64,000 bases of DNA from UQRS01 sp050946935 (GCA_050946935.1 JBMNVR010000013.1:1-64000), one strand, 5' to 3'. Numbered from the stretch's first letter, positions 7,061-16,145 are shown. Numbers and translations: made by a program. The notes: a model not told the origin generated them from the sequence alone.

Positions 7061-7651
7061 CTATCCCTCGATACAGGCGATCAACTCATCGGCGGCCTCA
7101 AACGTGCCGTAAATCCCGTCGTATACAGGATCCTCAAATACCCAGGAGGCGCCCTCCTCCCCCTCCTTCACCAGGGAGAAAACCACGTCGGCATAGCCGC
7201 CGTCGCCGTAGCGGTAGATCAGGTGCCGCCCGGTTTTGTAGTATTCCGTGTCTATGATGGATTTATACTGCGGCCGCTTGCCGGTGTAGCCGCCGTTCTC
7301 ATCCGCGTTGGAAAAGTAAAAGGTCGTTTTGTCCCGGGCCGCGTTCAGTTCGAGAATACGGTCGAATTTTTCGTCGTCGGGAGAGAAAACCTTTGCCTTT
7401 CCGTCGACGGTATAGATCAGGCGGTCGGGCCGGGCCAGATCGGCGACCTTGGTCGTCTGTATGCTTTGGGAGGCGGTTCCCCGTCCCTCCGGCGGTATAT
7501 AGGCGTCAGTGTCGAACGAAAAGCCCTCGGCCGCCGCGGTCGATTCGGAGGATGCCGGCGCGCCCGAGCTTTCCCCACCCTCCCCGCTGCAGCCGGAAAG
7601 AAGCAGAAAGCAGAACACGGCGGTGAGAAGAACAGTCAGAAAACGTTTCAT
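7061..7651 (-). CDS. Lipoprotein of unknown function
   Basis: The 196-aa product starts at ATG 7651 behind GAGGGGG. A hydrophobic signal helix ends in LLLSGC (lipobox, lipid-attached Cys21), and a Ser/Ala/Glu-rich linker runs to about residue 45. The mature part is an acidic, aromatic-rich globular domain with short strand-like segments (DRLIYTVDGKAKVF, TFYFSNAD, GRHLIYRYGDGGYADVVF). I do not recognise a family. It is probably anchored to the outer face of the membrane. It lies downstream of the possible frameshifted secreted peptide 7678-7894 on the same strand. Confidence 0.7.
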   Translation of the reverse strand: MKRFLTVLLTAVFCFLLLSGCSGEGGESSGAPASSESTAAAEGFSFDTDAYIPPEGRGTASQSIQTTKVADLARPDRLIYTVDGKAKVFSPDDEKFDRILELNAARDKTTFYFSNADENGGYTGKRPQYKSIIDTEYYKTGRHLIYRYGDGGYADVVFSLVKEGEEGASWVFEDPVYDGIYGTFEAADELIACIEG

Positions 7652-7677
7652 GTTATAACCCCCTCTTTACATTTTCA

Positions 7678-7894
7678 CTATGGCCGTCCGTAGTAGTTGG
7701 GATCGCCCCAAAAACCGGGATTACAATCCGAATAACCGGCAGCTATAACTGCGCTTCGGGCAAGCAGAACTGCATTGAGAATGCTGACGCTGTTTGTTCT
7801 GCGCCAAAACTCTTCACAAAAATGAACAAAAAGATAAAATTACAATTAAAGATGTTACAAGTATGCTTGTGTGTTTCAGACATCTTTGTTTCAA
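7678..7894 (-). pseudogene. Possible small secreted peptide, frameshifted in a T-run
   Basis: TTG 7894 sits 6 bp after GGGGTG and opens a frame with a textbook signal peptide (Lys/Arg start, then SILVTSLIVILSFCSF). It stops at TTTTTGTGA. If one T is removed the frame continues with CEEFWRRTNSVSILNAV and ends GYSDCNPGFWGDPNYYGRP at TAG 7678, giving about 71 aa with Cys and Gly/Asn/Tyr-rich tail. The reading is inference; it could be a decayed gene, a sequencing error in a homopolymer, or chance. It ends 27 bp before the lipoprotein start. Confidence 0.35.
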
Positions 7895-7975
7895 TTTTTT
7901 CACCCCTTTGCATATTTTGAACCTATAAATCCTACTGCGGAACAATGATTGTCGCACACAACACCTCTTTGTGAA

Positions 7976-8003
7976 ACATTTTATCAAAAAAACAATAAAA
8001 TGT
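7976..8003. repeat. 9-bp inverted repeat in AT-rich intergenic DNA
   Basis: ACATTTTAT and ATAAAATGT are exact reverse complements with a 10-nt A-rich spacer. The stretch 7895-8155 has no gene; it holds this repeat and the terminator at 8062-8100. The repeat could be an operator for the minus-strand peptide/lipoprotein genes. Confidence 0.4.
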
Positions 8004-8061
8004 CAATATAAACATTATTTATACTTAACTTTAAAGAAAATTTATGCATATTTTTCAAACG

Positions 8062-8100
8062 AAAAACCCGATGTCTCTGAAGGTGAGACACCGGGCTTTT
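8062..8100 (-). terminator. Terminator downstream of the cyclophilin lipoprotein gene
   Basis: CCCG-A-TGTCTC (8067-8077) pairs with GAGACA-C-CGGG (8085-8095), flanked by AAAAA and TTTT, so it can work on both strands. It lies about 55 bp past the stop of the minus-strand cyclophilin gene. Confidence 0.65.
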
Positions 8101-8155
8101 GCAATAATCGGTTATGAATATGCAAAGTAAATGCATTGCGGATTGTGGTTTGCCG

Positions 8156-8956
8156 TTACCCCTCGTAAGCCATTAGCTCGACCGAGGTCATGACAACGTC
8201 TTTGAGCGGTTTGTCATTTGCGTTGGTCTCCACACCCGCAATGGCGTCGACTACATCCAGCCCCTCAAACACCTGGCCGAAAACCGAGTAGTCGCCGTCG
8301 AGCGGAAAATAGCCGCCCTTTTCGCAGTAAAGCTCCTGCGCCGCTGTGCTCAGGGTTTTATCATACCCGTAGCCGGAGAGCATACTCTGTGTGACGGAAT
8401 TCATCCCCTGCACAATGAAGAACTGGCTCCCGTTGGAGTTTGGCAGGTCGCTGTGCGCCATCGAAAGCGCCCCTCGGAAATGCAGCAGGTTGGCGTTGGT
8501 TTCATACTCGAATCCCTCGCCCCAGACCGACTCGCCGCCGGTGCCGTTGCCCTTGGGATCGCCGCCCTGAATCATGAAATCATTGATGATCCTGTGAAAG
8601 ATCAGACCGTTATAGTATCCGCTCGCCACCAGCGCCTTGAAATTGGCGACGGCGATCGGCGCACTGTCGGGGAAAAGACGGGCTTTGATGTCGCCCATGC
8701 TGGTGTGGAACACGACGATTTCTTCACCGGCTGCGGGCGGTTCAAACTGAAACCCGACCGGATCGTCGGTGCGGGATTCTCCCGCGGCGATTTCAGTATA
8801 CTTGGGCTTTTCCGGTGCGCCGTCGGCGCCGCCGGTTGCGGACGCGACGGAAGTGTTTGAGGACGAGCCGGAGACGGTGGTTTCTGTTGCACTGTTACAG
8901 CCGGCCAGCGCCAGAGTCAGTATGCAGATGAGAAGCAGGGAAACCATGCGTTTCAT
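8156..8956 (-). CDS. Cyclophilin-type peptidyl-prolyl isomerase, lipoprotein form
   Basis: The 266-aa product starts at ATG 8956. Lipobox LALAGC (Cys20) follows a signal helix and a Ser/Thr/Gly linker runs to about residue 65, so it is membrane-anchored and acts on exported proteins. The cyclophilin domain (about 80-262) has the catalytic FHRIINDFMIQGGDP (active-site Arg), GTGGESVWG, LSMAHSDLPNSNGSQFFI and the VFGQVFEGLDVVDAI end. An insertion (TQSMLSGYGYDKTLSTAAQE) before the last strands is shared in position with the second cyclophilin at 9514-10107, so the two are likely paralogues. Downstream is a terminator. Confidence 0.9.
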   Translation of the reverse strand: MKRMVSLLLICILTLALAGCNSATETTVSGSSSNTSVASATGGADGAPEKPKYTEIAAGESRTDDPVGFQFEPPAAGEEIVVFHTSMGDIKARLFPDSAPIAVANFKALVASGYYNGLIFHRIINDFMIQGGDPKGNGTGGESVWGEGFEYETNANLLHFRGALSMAHSDLPNSNGSQFFIVQGMNSVTQSMLSGYGYDKTLSTAAQELYCEKGGYFPLDGDYSVFGQVFEGLDVVDAIAGVETNANDKPLKDVVMTSVELMAYEG

Positions 8957-8990
8957 ACAATAAACATCCTTTCAGATCAATGGTTTTATG

Positions 8991-9512
8991 TTATTTGCGA
9001 ACCAGGCTTCGCGGCGTTTCGGGTAAGACCAGACGGAGAAGGGAACGGTTTTCGGCCGAGCGCTCGGCCAAAAAAACGCGGCAGTCGTCATCCATACAGA
9101 GCAGGCGGCCGACCCGCCGGACCGCCCGCAGGAACAGCTTGTCAAAGCGGATACGGTCGATATGCTGTAAGCAGGGACAAAGCTTGAAAGCACCGGCCTC
9201 CGGTTGGATGGCGACGCGTCCCTCGGGTGTGATGGTAGGGAAAAAGGGAAAAATCCGGCAGGCGAGCGGCCGGTTCTCCCGGTCGCAGTTGCCGTTACAG
9301 CGCACCAGCAGGCTCCCGTCCTGCTCGGTCACGGTGAAAGGGGAGAGGTCGAGTGCCTCCTCCTCATGCGGGAAGAGCAGCATGCCGGCATCCTCCCCCT
9401 TGCAGCAGGCCTTGCCGCAGAGAATGCCGCAGTCATAGTCGAGCGGTGTCAGTCCGCCAATGGTGTTGTAGATCAGTCCATAAAAAGCGGGATAGTTGCC
9501 AACCGTTTTCAT
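8991..9512 (-). CDS. Cys-cluster protein (YkgJ-like metal-binding type)
   Basis: The 173-aa product starts at ATG 9512, 9 bp after GAGG and just after the stop of the upstream cyclophilin; an upstream in-frame extension of 7 codons is less likely. Cysteines are grouped: CGILCGKACC (about residues 28-37), CNGNC (about 73-77) followed by RPLACRIFPFFP, then CPCLQH and a late Cys. The C-x3-C-x3-CC...C-x3-C...C spacing and the ACRIFPFFP landmark fit zinc/iron-chelating YkgJ-type domains, whose role is unclear. No signal peptide. Co-transcription with the two cyclophilins suggests a shared but unknown physiological setting. Confidence 0.6.
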   Translation of the reverse strand: MKTVGNYPAFYGLIYNTIGGLTPLDYDCGILCGKACCKGEDAGMLLFPHEEEALDLSPFTVTEQDGSLLVRCNGNCDRENRPLACRIFPFFPTITPEGRVAIQPEAGAFKLCPCLQHIDRIRFDKLFLRAVRRVGRLLCMDDDCRVFLAERSAENRSLLRLVLPETPRSLVRK

Positions 9513-9513
9513 A

Positions 9514-10107
9514 TTATAAAACCTCGATCTCAACGCGATCGATCAGCACATCCTGTACCGGCTGGTCACTTGGCCCCACTTCGACCGAGGCGATGGCGTC
9601 GACCACCTCCATCCCTTCGACCACCTGTCCGAAAACGGTGTGGCGGAAATCCAGCCAGGGGGTGCCGCCCAGGTTGGCATAGGCCTCCACCGCTTCGGGG
9701 GGGAAGCTGTCGGGTATCTGTTTCATCTGTTCCAGCATTTGGGCGGGTACTGACGTTGCTTGCACGATGAAGAACTGACTGCCGTTAGTGCCCGGTCCCG
9801 CGTTGGCCATCGAGAGCGCGCCGCGCAGATTATGCAGCAGGGGCGTGAATTCATCCTTGAACGGGCGGCCCCAGATCGACTCGCCCCCGGTGCCGGTGCC
9901 GTTGGGATCGCCGCCCTGGATCATAAAGTCCCGGATCACCCGATGAAATTTCAGCCCGTTGTAATATCCGTTTTTTGCGTGGGTCGTAAAATTCTCCACC
10001 GCTAAGGGTGCCTCCGTTCCGAACAGGCGGACGCGGATGTCGCCGAGGGTCGTGTGCAGTGTGGCGACGGCGTCCCCGGACGCGGCGGGACGAATTTGAT
10101 CATACAT
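9514..10107 (-). CDS. Cytoplasmic cyclophilin-type peptidyl-prolyl isomerase
   Basis: The 197-aa protein starts at ATG 10107 behind AAGGAAAGAAGG. It is essentially only the cyclophilin fold: TLGDIRVRLFGTEAPLAVEN, the catalytic FHRVIRDFMIQGGDPNG, GTGGESIWG, LSMANAGPGTNGSQFFIVQ, and VFGQVVEGMEVVDAIASV. There is no signal peptide, unlike the paralogue at 8156-8956. It isomerises X-Pro bonds during folding in the cytoplasm. The gene is first of the three-gene minus-strand group; its stop lies one base before the start of the Cys-cluster gene. Confidence 0.93.
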   Translation of the reverse strand: MYDQIRPAASGDAVATLHTTLGDIRVRLFGTEAPLAVENFTTHAKNGYYNGLKFHRVIRDFMIQGGDPNGTGTGGESIWGRPFKDEFTPLLHNLRGALSMANAGPGTNGSQFFIVQATSVPAQMLEQMKQIPDSFPPEAVEAYANLGGTPWLDFRHTVFGQVVEGMEVVDAIASVEVGPSDQPVQDVLIDRVEIEVL

Positions 10108-10136
10108 AGAAAACGCCTTCTTTCCTTTAATGAATT

Positions 10137-10169
10137 GGAACAAAATTTGAAAATCATCCGATTTGTTCC
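10137..10169. repeat. 8-bp inverted repeat upstream of the cyclophilin gene
   Basis: GGAACAAA (10137-10144) and TTTGTTCC (10162-10169) are exact reverse complements, 30 bp upstream of the cyclophilin start, in the divergent gap 10108-10598. A TTGACA on the minus strand lies nearby (about 10188-10193) without a well-spaced -10. A weak TATAAT (10537-10542) faces the giant glycosidase gene. No gene lies in this gap. Confidence 0.4.
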
Positions 10170-10598
10170 AAAATATTGCGCGAGATTTGTCAAGATTTGA
10201 AATCTTTTTACACAGATTTGGCGGATTGTACAGGAAAAAGCGCGTTTTTCTTTTCACAAATCCGCATGAAACCGTGATGGTGTAAGAGCCGGATGTTCTT
10301 CTCCTGCGGCGGAGGTACAGGCCAACAGGTAGTATTGTAACCGCAAAATCAGAGAAATGCAACCGCTTTTTCCGATTTTTGGGAGGGCAGGGTGAAAATC
10401 CAACGGGACGGCCGCTTTGTTTTGCACGAATGCACATGATTTGCAAAGAGGCTTTGTAAAAAAATGACCTCCCAAAAATTGCCGCAATTTTCCCTATTGT
10501 TATTGAAAGCGCCATATGCTATTTTTAGTTGTAGGATATAATTCTCGTCTGCAAAAGCCGAAGAATTTTAAGCAATTCGTAAAACAGGAGGAAAGATT

Positions 10599-13500
10599 AT
10601 GCAACGAATAGCCAAATGTAAAAAGATGCTTAGCGTTTTGCTGAGTTGTGTGCTGATGCTTTCCTGTCTTATGACAGGAGTGCCGGCCGCTGCGGCTGAA
10701 AACGGCGGGGCAGAAGCCTTGGACTCGGCGTCGGTCGTGCGGGACGGCAATCGCTGGACGCTGGAGAACCCATCCCTGCGGGTTGTCCTTGCTTTCGCCG
10801 ACGGCAGTATCGCTTTGGAGAGTTTTTATAACAAAGCGGCAGAGAAGGAGTACCTCACCCCCGGTGCGGACAGCTACCTCTTCTCCTACACCTACGGCGA
10901 GTACATCGACGGCACGGTCTGGACGGTGGAGGATTACAAGAAGAACGGTTCGGTTCCTTCCGCCGGAGAAAACACCGTGACGCTGCGCTCGGACGACGGC
11001 GGCTGGACGCTGGGCAAGGTCAGCGTTACCGACATCACTATGATCCCCGAGGAGGGGGTGGAGGAGATCCTCGGCAAGCAGCTGGAGATCACCCTCGCCA
11101 ATGCCGCGAATGCCTTTGAGACCCGGCTGGTTTTCGGCGTCTATGACGGCGAGGCCGGATTTCATTATCAGAACTTTGTCAAAAACACCGGCGACAAGAA
11201 GATGGTCATCACCGAGTCGGATGTGATTTCCCTGAGTTTTCCGAACGGGCCGCATTATCTGCATTATGTGAATGCCAAGACCAGCTCATCTGACGGGGCG
11301 GAGAATGCGACCTGGAAAACGGCGACCGGCGGCCTGCCGGAGAATACCGGCCGCAATGCTCTGTGCGTCTACACGGCGGGGGATGGTTTCTGGATCATGC
11401 CCGAAACCAACTGGCGCACCCAGAACGGGCCGCAGACTGCCGGCTCCAAAGCCGAAGGAACCAAGAGCTTTAACGAGTTTGCCACCACCTCGATTGCGGC
11501 TGGTGGCAGCACCGAGCTGACGGCCGCCCCGGTCAAGGTCGCCTGCGTGGGGGACAGCATCACCGAGGGGGTCGGATCAAGCTCCGGCAACAGCTATCCC
11601 AGCCAGCTTCAGAAGCTGCTGGGCGATGCGTTCGAGGTCAAAAACTTCGGTGTGGGCGGCCGCACGCTGCTGAAAAACGGCGACCATCCTTATTGGAACG
11701 AGTCGGCTTACACCCAGAGCAAGGCGTACCAGCCCGATGTAGTCATCATTATGCTGGGTACCAACGATTCCAAACCGCAGAACTGGGCATATAAGGATGC
11801 GTTTAAATCGGATTATCTGGAGTTGATCGCTCAGTACAAGGCGCTGGAATCCAATCCGAAGATTTATATTGCAACCTCTCCGGTGGTGATATCCGACAGC
11901 CTGAACATCTCGGCCTCAGTCGTGAAGGATCAGATCGTTCCGCTGGAGAAGGAGATTGCGGCCGAAGCCGGCTGCGAGGTCATCGACATATTCGCGCTGT
12001 CCGACGGACAGTCCGACTGGTTTACCAGCGATCATGTGCATCCGAACGACCTTGGCTATTCAAATTTCGCTGCTTGCTTTGCCGAGTATATGAACGCTTA
12101 TGATGATGCGGCCTTCGGAGGCATGACCGTTAAGGTCTCGACCAATCCGCAGTCGTTGCAGCTCACCCTCAAGCCCGGGGAGGAGTTCCAGTATATCGGG
12201 GTCAACATCGCCCTCTTTGCGGGCGATGTGGTCGACGGCAAAATGGCGGCCGAGGAGCATTTCCAGAAGCGCTTTAAATATCACGACACCTCAACCATTA
12301 TCAATTCCAACGACTGGGATTACATTGGTCAGCGAACCTATGAGTATTTTGAAAACACCATTGTTCCCCTGGCGTCCAGAGCGGGAATCGACATGGTCAT
12401 GATCGACGACCTCTGGAATGTCGACCGGGACAGCCTGACGGCCAAGTCCAGTCTGCGCAGCCTGTCGGAGATCAGCGACCTCATCACCTCGAACGGCATG
12501 ATGTTTGGCCTCTGGTACTCGATGAACGGTGACGATCACAACAACGGCCGCGATCTGGCCGATCCGGCGTCTCTGGCTGAGAAAATCGCCATGGTGGAGG
12601 AGCTGGCGACCACCTATAACGTCAGCCACCAGATGATCGACCTGACCGAGTTTTGGCAGAATATGGACGAGACCGAGTATTCCTCCCCCTGCGACAACGT
12701 GTACCGCAAAAACGCGATGGTCAACACCGCTTTGAACGAGGTGGTTACCCGCCACCCCGGTTATATGGTTAAGTTCACAAACGAGATCGATGTGTATCCG
12801 ACCCAGGGTAACCGGCAAAACGGCCTGCTTCATCTGGTGAACAACGGCTGGCTGGTACATAACGCGGGTCTGTCGGGCGGGATGGCCGCCGGCTCCAATG
12901 CATTCGGATACCTGCCGCTTTCTTCGGTTTATTCAGGCGGCAATCTTGACGGCAGCATGGCCGACTATTACCATTATATGTATGCCCGCAACGTCAAGCT
13001 GAACGAGGATCCCGGCACCCGCTGGACCGAAAAGGGCATCGACCTGATGCGGACCTTTAACGACTGGCGCAACGGCGAACGGGTGCAGGCGCTGACCGAC
13101 CTTGTCAAGCGGCCGACCTATCTCGGCGAGGGCTGGGACAGCAACGACGCTGACACCTGGATCAGCAAGGGCGTCTCCTCCGGCCCCTATTCCTGGATGC
13201 AGATCAGCGAGGATGGCAGCCGCGCGCTGCTGCTTGCGACTTCCTATAAATCGGCGGCGTCGGGCTTTACCGCCGACACCCGCTGGTTCGACGAGCATAA
13301 AACCTATTATGTCGCCGACGTCACGCTCGACGACACCGGAGAATTCACTTATGCATACAAAGGTATTTACGACGGCGCCGATCTTGTGGAAAACGGCTTC
13401 GCTGTTGATCTGACCGAAAGCAGCTCGGGCGGCAAGGCCTATTGGTTTGAGGCGGTTGGCGACGACCGTATGCAGGTCGTTTGGGCGGATGAAAAAGTAG

Positions 13501-16145
13501 AGACCTATTCCTCCGCTGTGAACGGAGACACCATGACCCTGACCCTGACAGGACGAGCGGGCGACACCGCCACCGTGATTGTTGCCGACAGCGCGGAGAA
13601 CACCGGTCGAGTCATCAGCACCGCCATCGGAGAGGATGGCAGAACCGTCCTCTCGATCCCGGCGTCCAAGCTCAATCCGCCGGAGGAAATCGGTGAAAAG
13701 GAGCAGCTTTCGACCCGGTTTGAGATGGAAGACCTGATTGAACAGGGGACGGCTGTTTATGACAGCGCAAAGGTCACCATGTCGTCCAGTCTGCCGGACG
13801 ACGGCGGAAGGGTTGGCGCGAGCGGCGGCATCTACCGCTTTGTCGAGTTTAAAGAGGCGGGGAGCTGTTTCAGTGTTCCGGTAACCGTTCCGGCTGACGG
13901 CACCTATACCATGCGGGTGGCTTATAAGAGCCATAATAACCAGGCCTTGTCGGCGCTGGGCGCAAACGGAGCGGTTTGCAGCGATACCCTCGATCTGTCC
14001 TCCGGTGTGACGCTGAACAAGATCATGGTGCAGGCATGCGAAATCTCTCTCAAAGCGGGGGAGAACACACTGGATGTTTTCTGTATGGGCAAGGGAGCTG
14101 CCAACGGCAGCGGTACGATGACCCTGCGGATTGATTATGTGGAGTTTGAACCCAAGGTTACGGGTGACCCGCAGACGCTTGCGGCCGGTGAAATCCAGAA
14201 TGTTTCAGCCGACGGGAGTTCGAATTTGGAGACCGCGGACGGCGCTCTTCGGCTTGTGGCCGGCGGTGCGGCGTCTTATATGACCCTTCCCCTGACGGCA
14301 GAGACAGCCGGCTATTATGATGTAACCCTGCGGTTTGCCACCGGGCTGTCCGGCGCGGCCGTCAGCATATACGACGGGGTGAAAGCCCTTGCCGGCGCAG
14401 ATCTCTATAGCGCGTCGGCGGGAACGCTGGATGTGTCTCTGGGAAGGTTGTATCTCGATTCTGAGGAAGCGCACAGCCTGGACGTTGTGATCACCGGGCG
14501 GAATACAGCCAACACGGCTGGCTACATCGTCAAGCTGGCGGAGGTTGTCCTCACCGCGCCCATCGTCCTGACGGCCGAACCGGCCGGCGCCGTGGTCGAG
14601 GTGGGGGAGAAGATTGATCTTGGCGCGGCTGCGAAGATTCACAATGCTCAGCCTACCTATTCCGGCTCTGATGCGCTGAAATACGCCGTCCGGTCGGAGA
14701 CCGCCTTTGACGTCGCGGTGATGGGGGAGGACGGCGTCCTTACCGCCAATACGGTTGGTTCCGCCATCATCCGCATCACGCACCGGCACGATGAGGCTTA
14801 CGTCGATTTTCCGGTAACAGTGGTGGAGAAAGGGTGCAGTGAAGCGGTTCTTGCCGCGATCGAGTCCATCAACACCATCGGCACGGTTGCGCGCACCGAA
14901 GCCTGCCTCGCAAGGATCGAGGCGGCCGAGACGGCCTATGCCGCGCTGACTGCCGCCGACCGGGCGAAGGTGACCTGTTATTCCGTTTTGAAGGTTGCCC
15001 GGGCGACCTATGACGCGCTGGCTACAGAGGAAGAGGATGAGAATCCGCTTCTCACTGTCAATTATATTGAGGATTTGGATTACAGCTTGAACAGCGGCTC
15101 TACCTTTAAGAAAAGCACCTGCCCGAGCGGCAGCCACAAGATTCAATTTACCGAAGACGGTGAGGTTTACGCGCACGGTTTCGGCTTCGAGCCGACCGAT
15201 AAGACCCCCGGTACACTGCTCGTTCCGGTGCCGGAGGGAAGCGATTCTTTCTATGCGAGGGTTGGCGTGGATTATGCGATGTCGGCGCCTTCGGCCGATT
15301 ATGACCAGAAGAATGTTGTGACCATTTCGGTCGACGGAACCGAAATGGCAAAAACCGGTGCGATCCGCAAGAATTATCAGGACGGCGCATGGGTGGACAA
15401 CAGCTATGTGCTGGAGTTTAAAATCCCCGAGGGGGCCAAATGGCTCCTGATCTCCAACGATTCGGGCGGCAGCCGGATCTGCGATCACATTCTGTTCGCC
15501 GACGCGCGGTTTGAGAATTCCGCCGCCGCGAAGGTAGAGGCGCTGATTGCCGACATCACGCCGGAAAACGTCAACATCAGCAAATATTCCACCGAGACGG
15601 GTGAGAAAATCCGCGCGGCGGAAGAGGCATACTACGCGCTGGATGAGGATGACCGCCGGTATGTTTCGGGGTATAAAAATCTGCTGAGCTATCGGGTTAC
15701 CCACGCCTCCTTCGGTCTGCTGGATGATGGGGAAAGCGGCATCGGCGCAAACCTGACTGCCGATGAGCGTGCGGCGGTGGAGGCGGTCTCTGCCCTGATT
15801 TCCACCATTCCCGGGGAAAATGCGGTTTCTCCCCTTACCGCTGTCAGACTTTCCGAGGCGCAGACAGCATATGCCGCCCTCTCCGACCGGGAGAAGGACT
15901 GCATTTCGGACGTGTCGGTTCTTTATCTCTGCGAGGATTGGATCGCGGCATCGGCCGGCCGGCTGACGGTCGGAGATGTGGATAGGGACGACCGGATTAC
16001 GGTCAGCGACGTGGTGGCTCTGCGTCAGTTGATTGTAAACGGCGGCGGCACCGACATCGAGCGGTACTGCGGCGATTTGGACCAAAGCGCGACGCTTTCG
16101 GTCAGTGACGTGGTGGCTCTGCGTCAGTTGATTGTACAGGGATAA
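10599..16145 (+). CDS. Giant secreted multidomain glycoside hydrolase (GH36/clan-D-like) with inserted SGNH hydrolase, CBMs and dockerin
   Basis: 1848 aa; ATG 10599 follows AGGAGGAAAG. Order: signal peptide (1 to about 33); beta-sandwich resembling the N-terminal domain of GH36 alpha-galactosidases (about 40-310); SGNH/GDSL hydrolase domain (312-500) with GDS (Ser320), GTND, and Asp478/His481 in SDHVHPND; return to beta-strands; TIM-barrel-like part (about 570-870) with MVMIDDLW (603-604) and HQMIDLTEFW (Asp681, possible nucleophile); C-terminal sheet; CBM6/35-like domain (about 1039-1185); second sandwich (about 1197-1325); Ig-like segment (about 1325-1415); three helical spacer modules (about 1415-1482, 1640-1705, 1712-1785) around an NPCBM-like domain (about 1485-1635); dockerin (about 1788-1847) with two DxDxxxxxTVSDVVALR repeats. 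It likely acts outside the cell on acylated galactosides, docked through a cohesin. The GH family assignment is by fold pattern only. Confidence 0.8.
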   Translation: MQRIAKCKKMLSVLLSCVLMLSCLMTGVPAAAAENGGAEALDSASVVRDGNRWTLENPSLRVVLAFADGSIALESFYNKAAEKEYLTPGADSYLFSYTYGEYIDGTVWTVEDYKKNGSVPSAGENTVTLRSDDGGWTLGKVSVTDITMIPEEGVEEILGKQLEITLANAANAFETRLVFGVYDGEAGFHYQNFVKNTGDKKMVITESDVISLSFPNGPHYLHYVNAKTSSSDGAENATWKTATGGLPENTGRNALCVYTAGDGFWIMPETNWRTQNGPQTAGSKAEGTKSFNEFATTSIAAGGSTELTAAPVKVACVGDSITEGVGSSSGNSYPSQLQKLLGDAFEVKNFGVGGRTLLKNGDHPYWNESAYTQSKAYQPDVVIIMLGTNDSKPQNWAYKDAFKSDYLELIAQYKALESNPKIYIATSPVVISDSLNISASVVKDQIVPLEKEIAAEAGCEVIDIFALSDGQSDWFTSDHVHPNDLGYSNFAACFAEYMNAYDDAAFGGMTVKVSTNPQSLQLTLKPGEEFQYIGVNIALFAGDVVDGKMAAEEHFQKRFKYHDTSTIINSNDWDYIGQRTYEYFENTIVPLASRAGIDMVMIDDLWNVDRDSLTAKSSLRSLSEISDLITSNGMMFGLWYSMNGDDHNNGRDLADPASLAEKIAMVEELATTYNVSHQMIDLTEFWQNMDETEYSSPCDNVYRKNAMVNTALNEVVTRHPGYMVKFTNEIDVYPTQGNRQNGLLHLVNNGWLVHNAGLSGGMAAGSNAFGYLPLSSVYSGGNLDGSMADYYHYMYARNVKLNEDPGTRWTEKGIDLMRTFNDWRNGERVQALTDLVKRPTYLGEGWDSNDADTWISKGVSSGPYSWMQISEDGSRALLLATSYKSAASGFTADTRWFDEHKTYYVADVTLDDTGEFTYAYKGIYDGADLVENGFAVDLTESSSGGKAYWFEAVGDDRMQVVWADEKVETYSSAVNGDTMTLTLTGRAGDTATVIVADSAENTGRVISTAIGEDGRTVLSIPASKLNPPEEIGEKEQLSTRFEMEDLIEQGTAVYDSAKVTMSSSLPDDGGRVGASGGIYRFVEFKEAGSCFSVPVTVPADGTYTMRVAYKSHNNQALSALGANGAVCSDTLDLSSGVTLNKIMVQACEISLKAGENTLDVFCMGKGAANGSGTMTLRIDYVEFEPKVTGDPQTLAAGEIQNVSADGSSNLETADGALRLVAGGAASYMTLPLTAETAGYYDVTLRFATGLSGAAVSIYDGVKALAGADLYSASAGTLDVSLGRLYLDSEEAHSLDVVITGRNTANTAGYIVKLAEVVLTAPIVLTAEPAGAVVEVGEKIDLGAAAKIHNAQPTYSGSDALKYAVRSETAFDVAVMGEDGVLTANTVGSAIIRITHRHDEAYVDFPVTVVEKGCSEAVLAAIESINTIGTVARTEACLARIEAAETAYAALTAADRAKVTCYSVLKVARATYDALATEEEDENPLLTVNYIEDLDYSLNSGSTFKKSTCPSGSHKIQFTEDGEVYAHGFGFEPTDKTPGTLLVPVPEGSDSFYARVGVDYAMSAPSADYDQKNVVTISVDGTEMAKTGAIRKNYQDGAWVDNSYVLEFKIPEGAKWLLISNDSGGSRICDHILFADARFENSAAAKVEALIADITPENVNISKYSTETGEKIRAAEEAYYALDEDDRRYVSGYKNLLSYRVTHASFGLLDDGESGIGANLTADERAAVEAVSALISTIPGENAVSPLTAVRLSEAQTAYAALSDREKDCISDVSVLYLCEDWIAASAGRLTVGDVDRDDRITVSDVVALRQLIVNGGGTDIERYCGDLDQSATLSVSDVVALRQLIVQG
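16000..16136 (+). repeat. Near-identical 38-bp direct repeat encoding the two dockerin halves
   Basis: The 38 bp at 16000-16037 recur at 16099-16136 with a single C/T difference. Both encode TVSDVVALRQLIV or SVSDVVALRQLIV, the calcium-loop end and helix of a type I dockerin repeat. Such nucleotide identity within one dockerin points to recent duplication or gene conversion. Confidence 0.85.

Noticed and set aside
10108..10515. Upstream extension of the cyclophilin at 9514-10107
   Set aside because: The added 136 residues are low-quality sequence without similarity to cyclophilins; ATG 10107 has a good ribosome site.
14205..16085. Long open frame of 626 codons on the minus strand
   Set aside because: It is the antisense shadow of the giant glycosidase; GC-rich codon bias opens the opposite frame. 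No ribosome site and no protein-like domain.
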